DNA of 64,000 bases. Origin: an uncultured Muribaculaceae bacterium. Its GTDB lineage: Bacteria; Bacteroidota; Bacteroidia; Bacteroidales; Muribaculaceae. This document shows, in pieces, positions 25,643 to 34,900 of the stretch. The DNA lies in contig CAJUKF010000002.1 of NCBI GenBank assembly GCA_910587355.1, forward strand, positions 9,815-73,814. The letters run 5' to 3'. Every line of letters begins with the position of its first letter. The stretch's first letter is position 1. A program made the position numbers and the translations under genes. The notes beneath the pieces were generated by a model. It made no database searches. It had not been told where the DNA came from and saw only the letters and a program-made list of their open reading frames with translations.

Positions 25643-25846
25643 ATGAAAGTAGAAATCAACAGACACATCACTGAAGTCGCTCCATCGACAGTGACTTTAG
25701 GAGAATTACTCTCAGCTGAGTGCCTCGACGGACCGGGGCGGGCAGTAGCAGTCGACGGAAATCTTGTACGCCGTAGCGAGTGGAATACGACTCCCCTCAG
25801 GGAGGGTATGAAAATCACTGTAATAAGCGCTGTCTGTGGAGGCTGA
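25643..25846 (+). CDS. thiS: Sulfur carrier protein ThiS
   Basis: 67-residue ubiquitin-like carrier ending in the required Gly-Gly (SAVCGG). ThiF adenylates this tail, it is converted to a thiocarboxylate, and it donates sulfur to the thiazole in ThiG. Family features visible are LGELLSAE and AVAVDGNLVRRSEW followed by LREGMKITV. First gene behind the TPP riboswitch. Confidence 0.95.
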   Translation: MKVEINRHITEVAPSTVTLGELLSAECLDGPGRAVAVDGNLVRRSEWNTTPLREGMKITVISAVCGG

Positions 25847-27056
25847 CGGCAGACTGCCGTGCGGCAGCTTCCTCCGTATAGCCGTCACGGTGCCTTTTTG
25901 TTTTCACACTGAAGCTGAACTGATAACAGCCAAACTGCGCAGCAACGAGGCTCACTATGTACATATCCGCAAGCCAGGTATCACAGAAGAGGAGATTGAG
26001 CAACTCCTTACGGAAATTCCGGAGGAACTGCACAGTCGCCTGTGTCTTCACGATGGCTTCTCTCTCGCACGGAAATATAATGTCGGAGGCGTGCACCTTA
26101 ACCATCGTAATTCCACTCCACCTGACAAATGGACGGGCCGTATAAGCCGCAGCTGCCACAGTATAGATGACGTCAAATCTTGTGAAGGCTTCAATTATGT
26201 GACTCTCAGCCCTGTGTATCCGAGTCTGTCCAAACCGGGCTATACCGGCAGTCTCGACCTTAAAAAAATAAAGGCATACCTTTCGGGCCCTCATTCAGTG
26301 CCAGTGGTCGCACTCGGAGGTATTACAGAAGACCGCATAAATGCGTTGCGGAATATGGGCTTCGACGGGGCCGCAATGCTCGGAGATGCCTGGCGACATC
26401 GCTTCTCAGCCCAACAGTTCTGCCTGCAGTTTATTACGAATCCCGTAAGCATTGACGATGCCATAACTCAGGCAAAGGAAGCGCTCGCAGGCGGATGCCG
26501 CTGGATACAGTTGCGTTGGAAAGACGCGCCGATAGCCCGCCTGACCGAAGCAGCCTGTCATATCGCAATAATCTGTCATGCGGCGGGGGCAATATTTCTG
26601 CTCGATGACCATGTGGAGCTTGTCGGGCAGACTGATGCCGACGGCGTGCATCTCGGTAAGAATGATATGCCCCTAAATAAAGCAAGGCGACTTCTTGGCC
26701 CTGATAAAATTATAGGTGCCACAGCCAACACCACCGAAGACATAATGGCTGCCGCACAGGCCGGAGCTGACTATATAGGTTACGGCCCGTTCAGATTCAC
26801 GACTACAAAGAAAAATCTAAGTCCGGTCTTAGGGCTCGATGGCTACCGCAAGGCAGCCCTTTTCCGCAAGGAGCATAATCTGCGGTTGCCGCTAGTGGCT
26901 ATCGGGGGGATAACCCGTGATGACATCGCAGAAATCATAGAAGCCGGAGCCGACGGCATTGCGCTCAGCGGTTCGATTGTCAACGCAAAAAAGCCGGCCG
27001 AAGCCACAGCAGAAATAATGAATATCATCAACAACATAAATACGGAAAACACATGA
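25836..27056 (+). CDS. thiE: TenI-like domain fused to thiamine-phosphate synthase
   Basis: 406 residues with two ThiE/TenI barrels. Residues about 14-190 are TenI-like: HIRKP, GVHLNHRN, SRSCHS with His108 at the place of the TenI catalytic His, and SPVYPSLSK. They lack some ThiE pyrophosphate-binding residues. Residues about 196-400 are a complete ThiE: QLRWKD (225-230), LLDDHVELVGQTDADGVHLGKND, GADYIGYGPFRFTTTK and VAIGGITRDD. ThiE joins HMP pyrophosphate with thiazole phosphate to make thiamine phosphate; TenI tautomerises the ThiG product first. In Bacteroides the two are separate genes as far as I know. The start is uncertain: GTG at 25836, overlapping thiS by 11 bases, is the only usual start codon before the first strand (RIAVTVP). 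Confidence 0.88.
   Translation: MEADGRLPCGSFLRIAVTVPFCFHTEAELITAKLRSNEAHYVHIRKPGITEEEIEQLLTEIPEELHSRLCLHDGFSLARKYNVGGVHLNHRNSTPPDKWTGRISRSCHSIDDVKSCEGFNYVTLSPVYPSLSKPGYTGSLDLKKIKAYLSGPHSVPVVALGGITEDRINALRNMGFDGAAMLGDAWRHRFSAQQFCLQFITNPVSIDDAITQAKEALAGGCRWIQLRWKDAPIARLTEAACHIAIICHAAGAIFLLDDHVELVGQTDADGVHLGKNDMPLNKARRLLGPDKIIGATANTTEDIMAAAQAGADYIGYGPFRFTTTKKNLSPVLGLDGYRKAALFRKEHNLRLPLVAIGGITRDDIAEIIEAGADGIALSGSIVNAKKPAEATAEIMNIINNINTENT
25838..25872 (+). other. Stem-loop at the thiS-thiE junction
   Basis: GGAGGCTG (25838-25845) can pair with CAGCTTCC (25865-25872) around an inner hairpin ACGGCA/TGCCGT (25846-25860). An alternative hairpin CTGCC/GGCAG overlaps the inner one. The structure spans the thiS stop codon and lies just behind the presumed thiE start, so it could tune ThiE relative to ThiS. 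Prediction by eye only. Confidence 0.3.
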
Positions 27057-27820
27057 AACCTCTTATAATAGGCGGAAAGGAATTCACATCCCGGCTTTTT
27101 GTCGGCACCGGCAAATTCCGCAGCAACGAAGTAATGGCGGAAGCCATAAAGGCATCGGGCTCTCAAATGGTGACGGTAGCGATGAAACGCATCGACATGG
27201 ACAACCGCGAGGATGACATGCTCCGTCATATCATGTCCGACGGCATACAGCTGCTCCCGAATACATCAGGTGTACGGGATGCCGAAGAGGCCGTACTGGC
27301 GGCCGAACTTGCCCGCGAGGCTTTCGGCACCGATTTCATCAAACTCGAAATCCATCCCGACCCGCGCTATCTCCTCCCCGACCCGGTGGAGACACTGAAA
27401 GCTACCGAGCGTCTGGCGGCCAAAGGCTTTGTCGTACTCCCTTATATTCAGGCTGACCCAGTGCTGTGCAAGCGTCTTGAGGATGCAGGTGCGGCGACTG
27501 TAATGCCTCTGGCCGCGCCAATCGGTTCGAACAAAGGTCTCGTCACACGCGAACTCATACGCATCATCATTGAGCAGAGCCGCATACCCGTAGTTGTCGA
27601 CGCAGGCCTCGGTGCTCCAAGCCATGCGGCCGAGGCCATGGAAATGGGTGCCGACGCCGTACTGGTGAATACCGCCATTGCCGTAGCGGGAGACCCTGTG
27701 CGCATGGCACGTGCTTTTGCCGATGCCACCCGTGCAGGCCGAGAGGCATATGAGGCCGGTCTCGGTGCAGTCTGCACGGTGGCACAGGCGTCAAGCCCTT
27801 TGACTTCATTCCTTGACTGA
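27053..27820 (+). CDS. thiG: Thiazole synthase
   Basis: 255-residue TIM barrel that builds the thiazole phosphate tautomer from deoxyxylulose phosphate, dehydroglycine and ThiS thiocarboxylate. Visible are LIIGGKEFTSRLFVGTGKF at the N-terminus, FIKLEIHPDPRYLLPDP with the Schiff-base Lys region, VMPLAAPIGSNKGL, and VVDAGLGAPSHAAEAMEMGADAVLVN. The ATG overlaps the stop of the ThiE fusion by 4 bases. Full length for the family. Confidence 0.96.
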   Translation: MKPLIIGGKEFTSRLFVGTGKFRSNEVMAEAIKASGSQMVTVAMKRIDMDNREDDMLRHIMSDGIQLLPNTSGVRDAEEAVLAAELAREAFGTDFIKLEIHPDPRYLLPDPVETLKATERLAAKGFVVLPYIQADPVLCKRLEDAGAATVMPLAAPIGSNKGLVTRELIRIIIEQSRIPVVVDAGLGAPSHAAEAMEMGADAVLVNTAIAVAGDPVRMARAFADATRAGREAYEAGLGAVCTVAQASSPLTSFLD

Positions 27821-27827
27821 TTTTTCC

Positions 27828-28958
27828 ATGTTTTCAGAAGAATTAAAAAAATACGACTGGGACGAGACTGCTGCCCGGATAATGAGCATGACAGCGGTTG
27901 ATGTAGAGAGGGCTCTAGGCAAAGAGCGTCTCGACGACAGCGACTTCATGGCTCTCGTCTCGCCGGCGGCCGCTCCATATCTCGAGATAATGGCTCAGCG
28001 GAGCCGTCAAATCACCGAACAGCGTTTCGGCAAGACCGTATCGATGTTCATACCGCTGTACATTACCAATTCGTGCACGAACTCTTGCGTCTACTGCGGA
28101 TTCAATCACCACAATAAAATCAAACGTGTTATTCTCACACCCGACGAAATCGAACTCGAGTGCAAGGCAATCAAAGCTCTCGGTCCGTTTGAGAATCTGC
28201 TGATTGTCACCGGTGAGAATCCAAAGCTTGCCGGCACTGACTATATCGAAATGGCACTGAAGGTCTGCCGTCCTTATTTCTCGAACCTCACTATTGAGGT
28301 GATGCCACTCAGCTCCGAGGATTACGAGCGTCTCACCCATTCGGGTCTGAACGGCGTAATATGCTTTCAGGAAACTTACCATCGCGAACGCTACAAAGTA
28401 TATCATCCTGCCGGCATGAAGAGCAATTTCGAATGGAGAGTGAACGGATTCGACCGTATGGGGCAGGCCGGTGTCCACAAAATCGGCATGGGTGTGCTGA
28501 TTGGGCTTGAAGACTGGCGCACCGACGTGACTATGATGGCGCGTCACCTCTCTTATCTCCACAAAAACTACTGGCGCACAAAATACTCTGTGAACTTTCC
28601 GCGTATGCGTCCGTCGGAATCAGGTTTCCAGCCCAATGTGGTGATGAGCGACCGCGAATTGGCTCAGGTTACTTTCGCATTCCGCATATTCGACCCGGAT
28701 GTCGACATATCTTACTCCACACGCGAAAACCATGCCTTCCGCAACAACATGGCAACCCTCGGCGTGACTACAATGTCGGCAGGCTCGCATACGGAGCCCG
28801 GCGGATACGCCACTCATGTCAACAGCCTCGAACAGTTCGCTATCAGCGATGACACCTCGCCCGAACGCGTTGCCGCAGATTTGCGCGCCCTTGGCCGTGA
28901 ACCGGTGTGGAAAGACTGGGACCGCGTCTTCGACATCGCCCAGTTTACCCGAAAGTAA
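27828..28958 (+). CDS. thiH: 2-iminoacetate (dehydroglycine) synthase ThiH
   Basis: Radical-SAM enzyme that splits tyrosine into p-cresol and dehydroglycine for ThiG, the anaerobic alternative to ThiO. 376 residues. The cluster motif CTNSCVYCGF lies near residue 80, followed by LTPDEIELECKAIKALGPFENLLIVTGENP and YHREYK-like family segments (TYHRERYKVYHP). The N-terminus MFSEELKKYDWD fits ThiH, so ATG 27828 is chosen over an in-frame TTG at 27813 that overlaps thiG. Confidence 0.95.
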   Translation: MFSEELKKYDWDETAARIMSMTAVDVERALGKERLDDSDFMALVSPAAAPYLEIMAQRSRQITEQRFGKTVSMFIPLYITNSCTNSCVYCGFNHHNKIKRVILTPDEIELECKAIKALGPFENLLIVTGENPKLAGTDYIEMALKVCRPYFSNLTIEVMPLSSEDYERLTHSGLNGVICFQETYHRERYKVYHPAGMKSNFEWRVNGFDRMGQAGVHKIGMGVLIGLEDWRTDVTMMARHLSYLHKNYWRTKYSVNFPRMRPSESGFQPNVVMSDRELAQVTFAFRIFDPDVDISYSTRENHAFRNNMATLGVTTMSAGSHTEPGGYATHVNSLEQFAISDDTSPERVAADLRALGREPVWKDWDRVFDIAQFTRK

Positions 28959-28968
28959 AGTATCTCCC

Positions 28969-29667
28969 ATGAACGAGAACAGATACTCCCGTCAGCAGAT
29001 GCTGAGCCAAATCGGAGAAGAAGGACAGCGCCGTCTGCTTGCATCGCGAGTGGCCGTAATCGGTGTCGGAGGACTTGGCTCTGCTGTGGCAGCATATCTC
29101 GCCGGTGCCGGTGTAGGCACGTTGCTTCTTGCCGACCCCGATACGGTGAGCCTGAGCAACTTACAGCGTCAGATACTTTACAGCGAATGCGAGACCGGAA
29201 TGCCCAAAGTATATTGTGCTGCGCGCCGGCTGCGGGAGCTCAACAGCGATACCGAAATCATATGCTGTCCCGACGGCCTTATTCCGGAAAACGGCAAAAG
29301 ACTTCTTGCCGCCTGTGACCTTGTGATTGACTGCACCGACAACTACCCTACACGCTACCTTATTGACGACATATGCGCAGAACTCTCAATTCCATGGCTC
29401 TACGGCTCCATCGGAGAGTTCCATGGTCAGCTCACGCTCTTCGGTGGTACAGCCTGCAAGCGTTATACGGACTTATATCCTGACCGCGAGGCTCTGTGCG
29501 CCCTGCCACGTACTACCCTCGGCGTGCTCGGTGCCGTACCCGGTGTCATAGGTTCCATGCAAGCCTGTGAGGCAGTGAAATATCTCGCCACCGGCCATGC
29601 CACGCTCGACGGACGCCTATGCACAGTTGACCTCCTTACCTTCGACACATCCCTTATAGATTTCTGA
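28969..29667 (+). CDS. thiF: ThiS adenylyltransferase ThiF
   Basis: E1-like enzyme that adenylates the C-terminus of ThiS. 232 residues. YSRQQMLSQIGEEGQRRL, the nucleotide loop VIGVGGLGSAVAAYLAGAGVG, NLQRQILY, DCTDNYPTRYLID and GAVPGVIGSMQACEAVK are all present. The two CxxC zinc pairs of E. coli ThiF are absent, leaving only isolated Cys (TACKRY, ALCAL, QACEA), so this is a zinc-less form. It lies 10 bases after thiH. MoeB/HesA proteins look similar; the operon decides the name. Confidence 0.88.
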   Translation: MNENRYSRQQMLSQIGEEGQRRLLASRVAVIGVGGLGSAVAAYLAGAGVGTLLLADPDTVSLSNLQRQILYSECETGMPKVYCAARRLRELNSDTEIICCPDGLIPENGKRLLAACDLVIDCTDNYPTRYLIDDICAELSIPWLYGSIGEFHGQLTLFGGTACKRYTDLYPDREALCALPRTTLGVLGAVPGVIGSMQACEAVKYLATGHATLDGRLCTVDLLTFDTSLIDF

Positions 29668-29689
29668 TTATAAACACCTCAACAACAAT

Positions 29690-30394
29690 ATGATAGAAGG
29701 ATTTGACCAATATGCTCAAGAATACGACGCATGGTTTCTTGAGAACCCCAATGTACTTGAATCCGAAGCCCGGCTTGTGGCTTCCACCCTCCGCGGAGGA
29801 GGTCGCATACTCTCTGTAGGCTGCGGCAGCGGTCTCTTCGAAACAATCATGGGCCGCGATTTCGGCATCACCGTCTCCGACGGCGTTGAGCCCTCGGCCT
29901 CTATGGCTGCCATAGCACGCAAACGCGGCATGAACGTCACCGAGGCTACAGCCGAAGAATTCGACTACCCGCAGGGCATCTACGATACCATCCTCTTCAA
30001 CGGATGTCCGAGCTACATCACCGACCTCAAGCGCGTTGTAGAGAAAGTATATGCAGCTCTGCGTCCTGGCGGACGCATCGTGCTTGTCGACGTACCAAAA
30101 GAGAGCACGTACGGCATAATGTATAATCTGGCCAAAGCCCTCGGCACATGGGAACATCCTCTGCTCGAAGGTGTCTTTCCTCCCAACCCCTACCCCATAG
30201 AGCTTGTCCGTGTGGCCCGCTGGCGCACCACTGCCGAGAAAATCGCTCTGCTCGAAACAGCCGGCTTCCGCGACCTGACATATGCCCAGACGCTCACCAC
30301 ACATCCGCTGTACTCCGACCTCAATGTCGAAGACCCCGTGCCGGGTTACGACAAGGGCGACTACGTGGCAATAATCGCTGTAAAACCTCAGTAA
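29690..30394 (+). CDS. Class I SAM-dependent methyltransferase in the thiamine operon
   Basis: 234 residues. SAM motif I is ILSVGCGSGLFE (about residues 40-51), followed by an acidic loop DGVEPSASM, motif II/III-like DTILFNGCPSYI, and LRPGGRIVLVDVPKE. The C-terminal part is mixed helix and strand. It resembles ubiquinone/biotin-type small-molecule methyltransferases, but no specific family can be named. It lies 22 bases after thiF and 4 bases before tenA, within a TPP-riboswitch operon, so a role in thiamine metabolism or salvage is inferred from position alone. Confidence 0.8.
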   Translation: MIEGFDQYAQEYDAWFLENPNVLESEARLVASTLRGGGRILSVGCGSGLFETIMGRDFGITVSDGVEPSASMAAIARKRGMNVTEATAEEFDYPQGIYDTILFNGCPSYITDLKRVVEKVYAALRPGGRIVLVDVPKESTYGIMYNLAKALGTWEHPLLEGVFPPNPYPIELVRVARWRTTAEKIALLETAGFRDLTYAQTLTTHPLYSDLNVEDPVPGYDKGDYVAIIAVKPQ

Positions 30395-30398
30395 GCAT

Positions 30399-31055
30399 AT
30401 GACTTCAACCTCCTCATGGTCGCAGCTCGCATGGAACGAAGCCGACCATATCTATCGGGCCATACTTGAACTTCCCTTTGTACGTCAGCTCGCCGACGGC
30501 ACACTGTCGCGCGAAATATTCGACCGTTATATCGGACAGGATAGCCTCTACATCGCCTCATACTGCCGTGTGCTGTCGCACATAGCATCGCGTCTACCCC
30601 ATGCCGATATGACAGAGGCTTTTCTCGGCTTCGCCCTCGATGGAGTAACTGTTGAAAAAGCATTGCACTCGCTCTACATAAGCAAGCGGCCCGCAGATAT
30701 GTCGCCTGCATGTCTGCTCTACACCTCTACACTCCTCGCACAGGCCACAGCTCCGGTCGAAGTCGAGGCAGCTGCCGTACTTCCATGCTTTTGGGTATAT
30801 CTCAAAGTCGGAAAGCATATAGCAGCCACCATGAAGCCCGGCAATCCCTATGCCGACTGGATAGCCACATACTCAGACCCTGCTTTCGATGCCTCGAATG
30901 ACCGGGCAATAGCAATTTGCGACCGTCTCGCAAACAGCGCTTCTCCAGAGGTGCGACAAGCCATGACGCGCATATTCGTGCTCTGCACACGCATGGAGTG
31001 GCTTTTCTGGCACGGTGCTTACGAAAACTTATCCTGGCCAAAGGCCGTAATCTGA
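30399..31055 (+). CDS. tenA: TenA-family thiaminase II / aminopyrimidine aminohydrolase
   Basis: 218-residue all-helical protein. TenA hydrolyses aminopyrimidines left by thiamine breakdown to HMP, so the pyrimidine can be reused. Visible are FDRYIGQDSLYIASYCRVL with substrate-binding Asp and Tyr, AVLPCFWVYLKVG holding the probable catalytic Cys, ADWIATYSDPAFD, and the C-terminal Glu in RMEWLFWHGAY. It lies 14 bases ahead of thiD, the HMP kinase that would use its product. Confidence 0.9.
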   Translation: MTSTSSWSQLAWNEADHIYRAILELPFVRQLADGTLSREIFDRYIGQDSLYIASYCRVLSHIASRLPHADMTEAFLGFALDGVTVEKALHSLYISKRPADMSPACLLYTSTLLAQATAPVEVEAAAVLPCFWVYLKVGKHIAATMKPGNPYADWIATYSDPAFDASNDRAIAICDRLANSASPEVRQAMTRIFVLCTRMEWLFWHGAYENLSWPKAVI

Positions 31056-31069
31056 TACATCCAACCAAT

Positions 31070-31915
31070 ATGAAACAATACCGACGCGCCCTCACCATTG
31101 CCGGTTCTGACCCTTCTGGCGGCGCAGGCCTTCAGGCCGACCTCAAGACTTTCTCTGCACTCGGTGTATATGGCACCACGGCCATTGTTGCCGTTGTCGA
31201 CGAAAACACACAGGGAGTCTACGGAGTTCACCCCGTGCCCGACACTTTCGTAGCCGGACAAATACGCTCGGTGCTTGACGATATAGGTACTGATGCCATA
31301 AAAATAGGCATGCTTCACAGTTCATCGCTAATCCGTACCGTGCTCTCCACTCTACAGGAATACCCGGATGTACGAAATATTGTGCTCGACCCTGTAATGG
31401 TTGCCACCTCAGGCGACCCACTGCTCCAGCCCGAAGCTATCGGAACACTCCGCGACGAACTGATTCCTTATGCCAGGGTTATCACTCCCAATCTTCCGGA
31501 GGCGTCGCTCCTGCTCGGAAGCGATATCACAAATCCCGACCAGTTGTCAGACGCAGCCAGAGCACTCTCGGCTCTGTATCCCGAAACACATGTCTCGGTC
31601 ATGCTCAAGGCAGGACACTTCGCCCTTGGCGACGGAGGCTCGCAGAGCAAAGGATGCCTCACCGACGTGTTCTATAATGCCGAAAGCGGCCATGTTACCA
31701 CCCTCACGTCGCAGCTTATCGACACCCGTAACACCCACGGCACCGGATGCACCCTCTCATCTGCCATAGCGGCATACCTGGCACTGGGCGCTCCGCTCGA
31801 CACTGCAGTTACCAATGCAAAAGCATACCTCGCCACGGCTCTGGCTGCCGGTGCCGGGTATGATATCGGCGGAGGCCACGGCCCCTTGCATCACTTCCAC
31901 GCCCTCTGGAAGTGA
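31070..31915 (+). CDS. thiD: Hydroxymethylpyrimidine/phosphomethylpyrimidine kinase
   Basis: Phosphorylates HMP and HMP phosphate to HMP pyrophosphate for ThiE. 281 residues of the ribokinase fold: ALTIAGSDPSGGAGLQADLKTF at the N-terminus, IKIGMLHS, VLDPVMVATSGDPLL, VITPNLPEASLLLG, and the catalytic NTHGTGCTLSSAIAA near residue 222. The ATG at 31070 follows the tenA stop by 14 bases; the frame is open upstream but overlaps tenA. Last gene of the thi operon. Confidence 0.95.
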   Translation: MKQYRRALTIAGSDPSGGAGLQADLKTFSALGVYGTTAIVAVVDENTQGVYGVHPVPDTFVAGQIRSVLDDIGTDAIKIGMLHSSSLIRTVLSTLQEYPDVRNIVLDPVMVATSGDPLLQPEAIGTLRDELIPYARVITPNLPEASLLLGSDITNPDQLSDAARALSALYPETHVSVMLKAGHFALGDGGSQSKGCLTDVFYNAESGHVTTLTSQLIDTRNTHGTGCTLSSAIAAYLALGAPLDTAVTNAKAYLATALAAGAGYDIGGGHGPLHHFHALWK

Positions 31916-31951
31916 TGTACTGTATATCTCTGAACTGAATTATTCTGAATA

Positions 31952-34900
31952 CTACTTAATCTCTTTTTCAGACACCTCGGTTTCGGCCGTGGTGTCTTTC
32001 TTTTTGCGTCGAAGGAAAGAGGTGAGGCTGTCGAAGTCGCGGCGGAAAATGATACCGAGTCCCTGAGTGGTTTGAGCGCTACGTATATAATAGTTGCGGT
32101 CGTTGTAGCGGTTGTAGGCCTTCAGGCGCCATGTGCCGCGACGATTCAGCAGATACTCAATGTCGAAGTCACCGATGAACTGGTTGGAGTTGAGCGCTTT
32201 GTCGCGGTAGCCGAAGTTACCGTTAAACAGAAGACGGTTGTTGAGCAGGCGGCTCGAAAGGGCCACGTCAACCTCTACATCTGAGAAGTCACCCCGGTCA
32301 CTGCGTAGGTTCGGAGCAATGCTCCAGTTGTCACTTAGTTTGCCGAGCATATTGCCAAGCTGGCTCGAAATAGTGGAGGACGCCACAGAGAAGAGCTCGG
32401 AACCCTTTGTAGTGGAGGCCATATAGTCGGGAGTATAGAAGCGGTTGAGGGCGAGCAGATAGATAATCTGTCTGTTAATCATGTCGGAAGTGCTGACGAT
32501 GCTCCGCACCTTTCGGTAAACGTCGGATGTGAGTGTGGGAAATTCAAGGTCGAAGTCAATGCCGGGCTGGCGCACGTCGCCGGTGACACGCATCAGAGCG
32601 TGCACGGGCACATTGGTGCGTGCTATTTCTTTGTCTTCGGTAAATGATTTGTCGAGGTCGCTGAGGTTGGCGTTGGTGGCGTAATATGCCTCAATGTCGG
32701 TCTTCACGGCATAGGGGTCGCCGTCGAAGCGGATTTCACTGCCTTCCTTAATGGTGAAGTCTTTGATTATAATATCCTGAAGCGTGAAGCGGTAGCTGCC
32801 GTCGCTGAGAGTGTATTTGCCCCATATGTTGAGGTCGTTGTTGGCAGAGTGATATGCGAGGCGGAGGTTTCCCTCGCCGTGTGCCTTGATTTCATCACCT
32901 CCTACAGGGTCCATTACAAGGGTCATTGCGGCATCACGAGTCACGTCGACACGTATGTCCATATTATAGGCCGAGGGGCTGTCGGTTCCTGCGGCCGTCT
33001 TCATGCGGAATGCTCGTACTGCCTCGGGCGTGTCATCATAGACATGCTTCACCGTTCGTAGCGAATCGGGAGTGGCGTCGCGGAAAGTCAGGAAAGAATA
33101 GTCTTCGGCATCAAGGCGGTCGGAGAGTACGAAAGTGAAAGTCGAGCGAGGTGCTGTCGACATGGCGACGTTAATATTCACTGTACCGGGTTCGCCCGAT
33201 ACGGAAGCTCCGCCATTGCCGTAGATAGTTCCGTACCAGTCGGGATTTTCTTTCGCCGTGACGTTATAACTCAGAAAATCACGTGCGTCAGTTATATCGA
33301 AACGGAACGACGGCAAATGGAAACAGTGGTGACGTACCCAGCCGTTGAGACGCGCCGTATGGCCTTCGTCATCGCGTATCACTATATTGTCGAGGTCAAT
33401 TCTGCCGGGAGTAATATGTACGCTGTCGGAAGCTGTATAACTCGTTCCGGTGAAGTCGACACGCAGCTTAACATTGTCGGCATATACATCGCCTTCGAGG
33501 TCAATGTCGTGGAAAGTGCCGAACAGGCGGCAGTGTCCGCTGGCCCGGCCGGTAATCGACGATGTGAAAGCGGACATGAAAGGCTTCAGGAAGTCAACAG
33601 GCACGCTGTCGGCATAGAAATCGATATCAAGGGCCTCATCAAAGGGAAAAATGGCTCCGTCGACACGAGAGCGGCGCCCGTTCTCGCCATCGATGTCGGC
33701 ATCGAGGGTGAAGGCGCGACGGCTATTGTTCCAGGCTGCCTTTATGTCGGCATCGCCTATGGTGCACCTCTGATATCCGATAGAATCGACGTGAAGATTG
33801 TTGCAGGCAAAGTAGGGCTCGTCACCAAGCAGATTGCGTGCAGTGAATGTGCCGGTGGCGCGTCCGCTTAGCAAGGCATTGTCAATTTCAAGCGTTTCAA
33901 AAATAGGCAGTAGGGATATGTTGCGCAGAGCCACGGCAAGGCTGTCGGATTCTCCGTCGCCTACAAGTCCGTCAATGTCTATTGTCTGTGAGCCGGTATC
34001 AAGGCAGAAGTTGTCGACTTTGATTGCGCCGGGTGTTATATCGACAGCCGATGACTTGATTTTCCATGTCTCGTCGCCGAAATTGACTGTGCCGGGATTG
34101 AACTCTATGCGTGCGTCGACTGGAAACGAGCCGCCTGCAGTCTTGTCGGGCAGTCCGCGCAGCAGTGCTGAGAAACCGAGTGTGCCGTTGATTGGTATGG
34201 CGCGCTCTATAGTCCAGTCGATATGAGTGTCGACACGGTTATGAGCGGCAGTGAGCAGCCCGGCGACGGCCATTTCGCCCTTTTTGGTGCCGAACTGTGT
34301 GGTAAGATACACACGGCTCGACTGACGGGCAGTGTCAAGTGAAGCAAGGACGGAAGTATTCTCATACAGCTTGTTGCCCTGACGCAGATACGGTGCGTCG
34401 ATATTCATCACGGCTATGCCGCGGCGACTGTCGACAGCACCGTCAATGCCGGCATCGTACATCACGTGGAAAGGTATACCAAGAAACTCTGTCAGTTTCT
34501 CGGAGGGCAGAAGTTTGAAATCGAAATGGAAATCGTTGATTCCTTCGTGCCCGGCACGTTGTCGTTTGACCTCGTCCGGGAAGAGCGCCGGCATGAAATG
34601 AGCTGCCATGTCGCGCAGCTGCCCCGGGAGGGTCGACAAAGTGTATGTACCCTCAATGGCTCCGCGGAGCACGTCCGAGTCAACCGACAGGGAGGGCACG
34701 TCGGCTGTCGGGTCGGCTGTGATTTCCATTTTCGACATTCTGATTCCGCGACCATAGCTGTCGAGCCAGCGGATGTCGTAGATGCCTGCTATACCGCTTA
34801 TATCGTCAATACAAGTGCCTGCACACTGTATATTCATTTTTGCTCCGAGCAGATAACCTTCTTTATCTTTGACAAAACCCAGTCGATGAAAGTCGATTTC

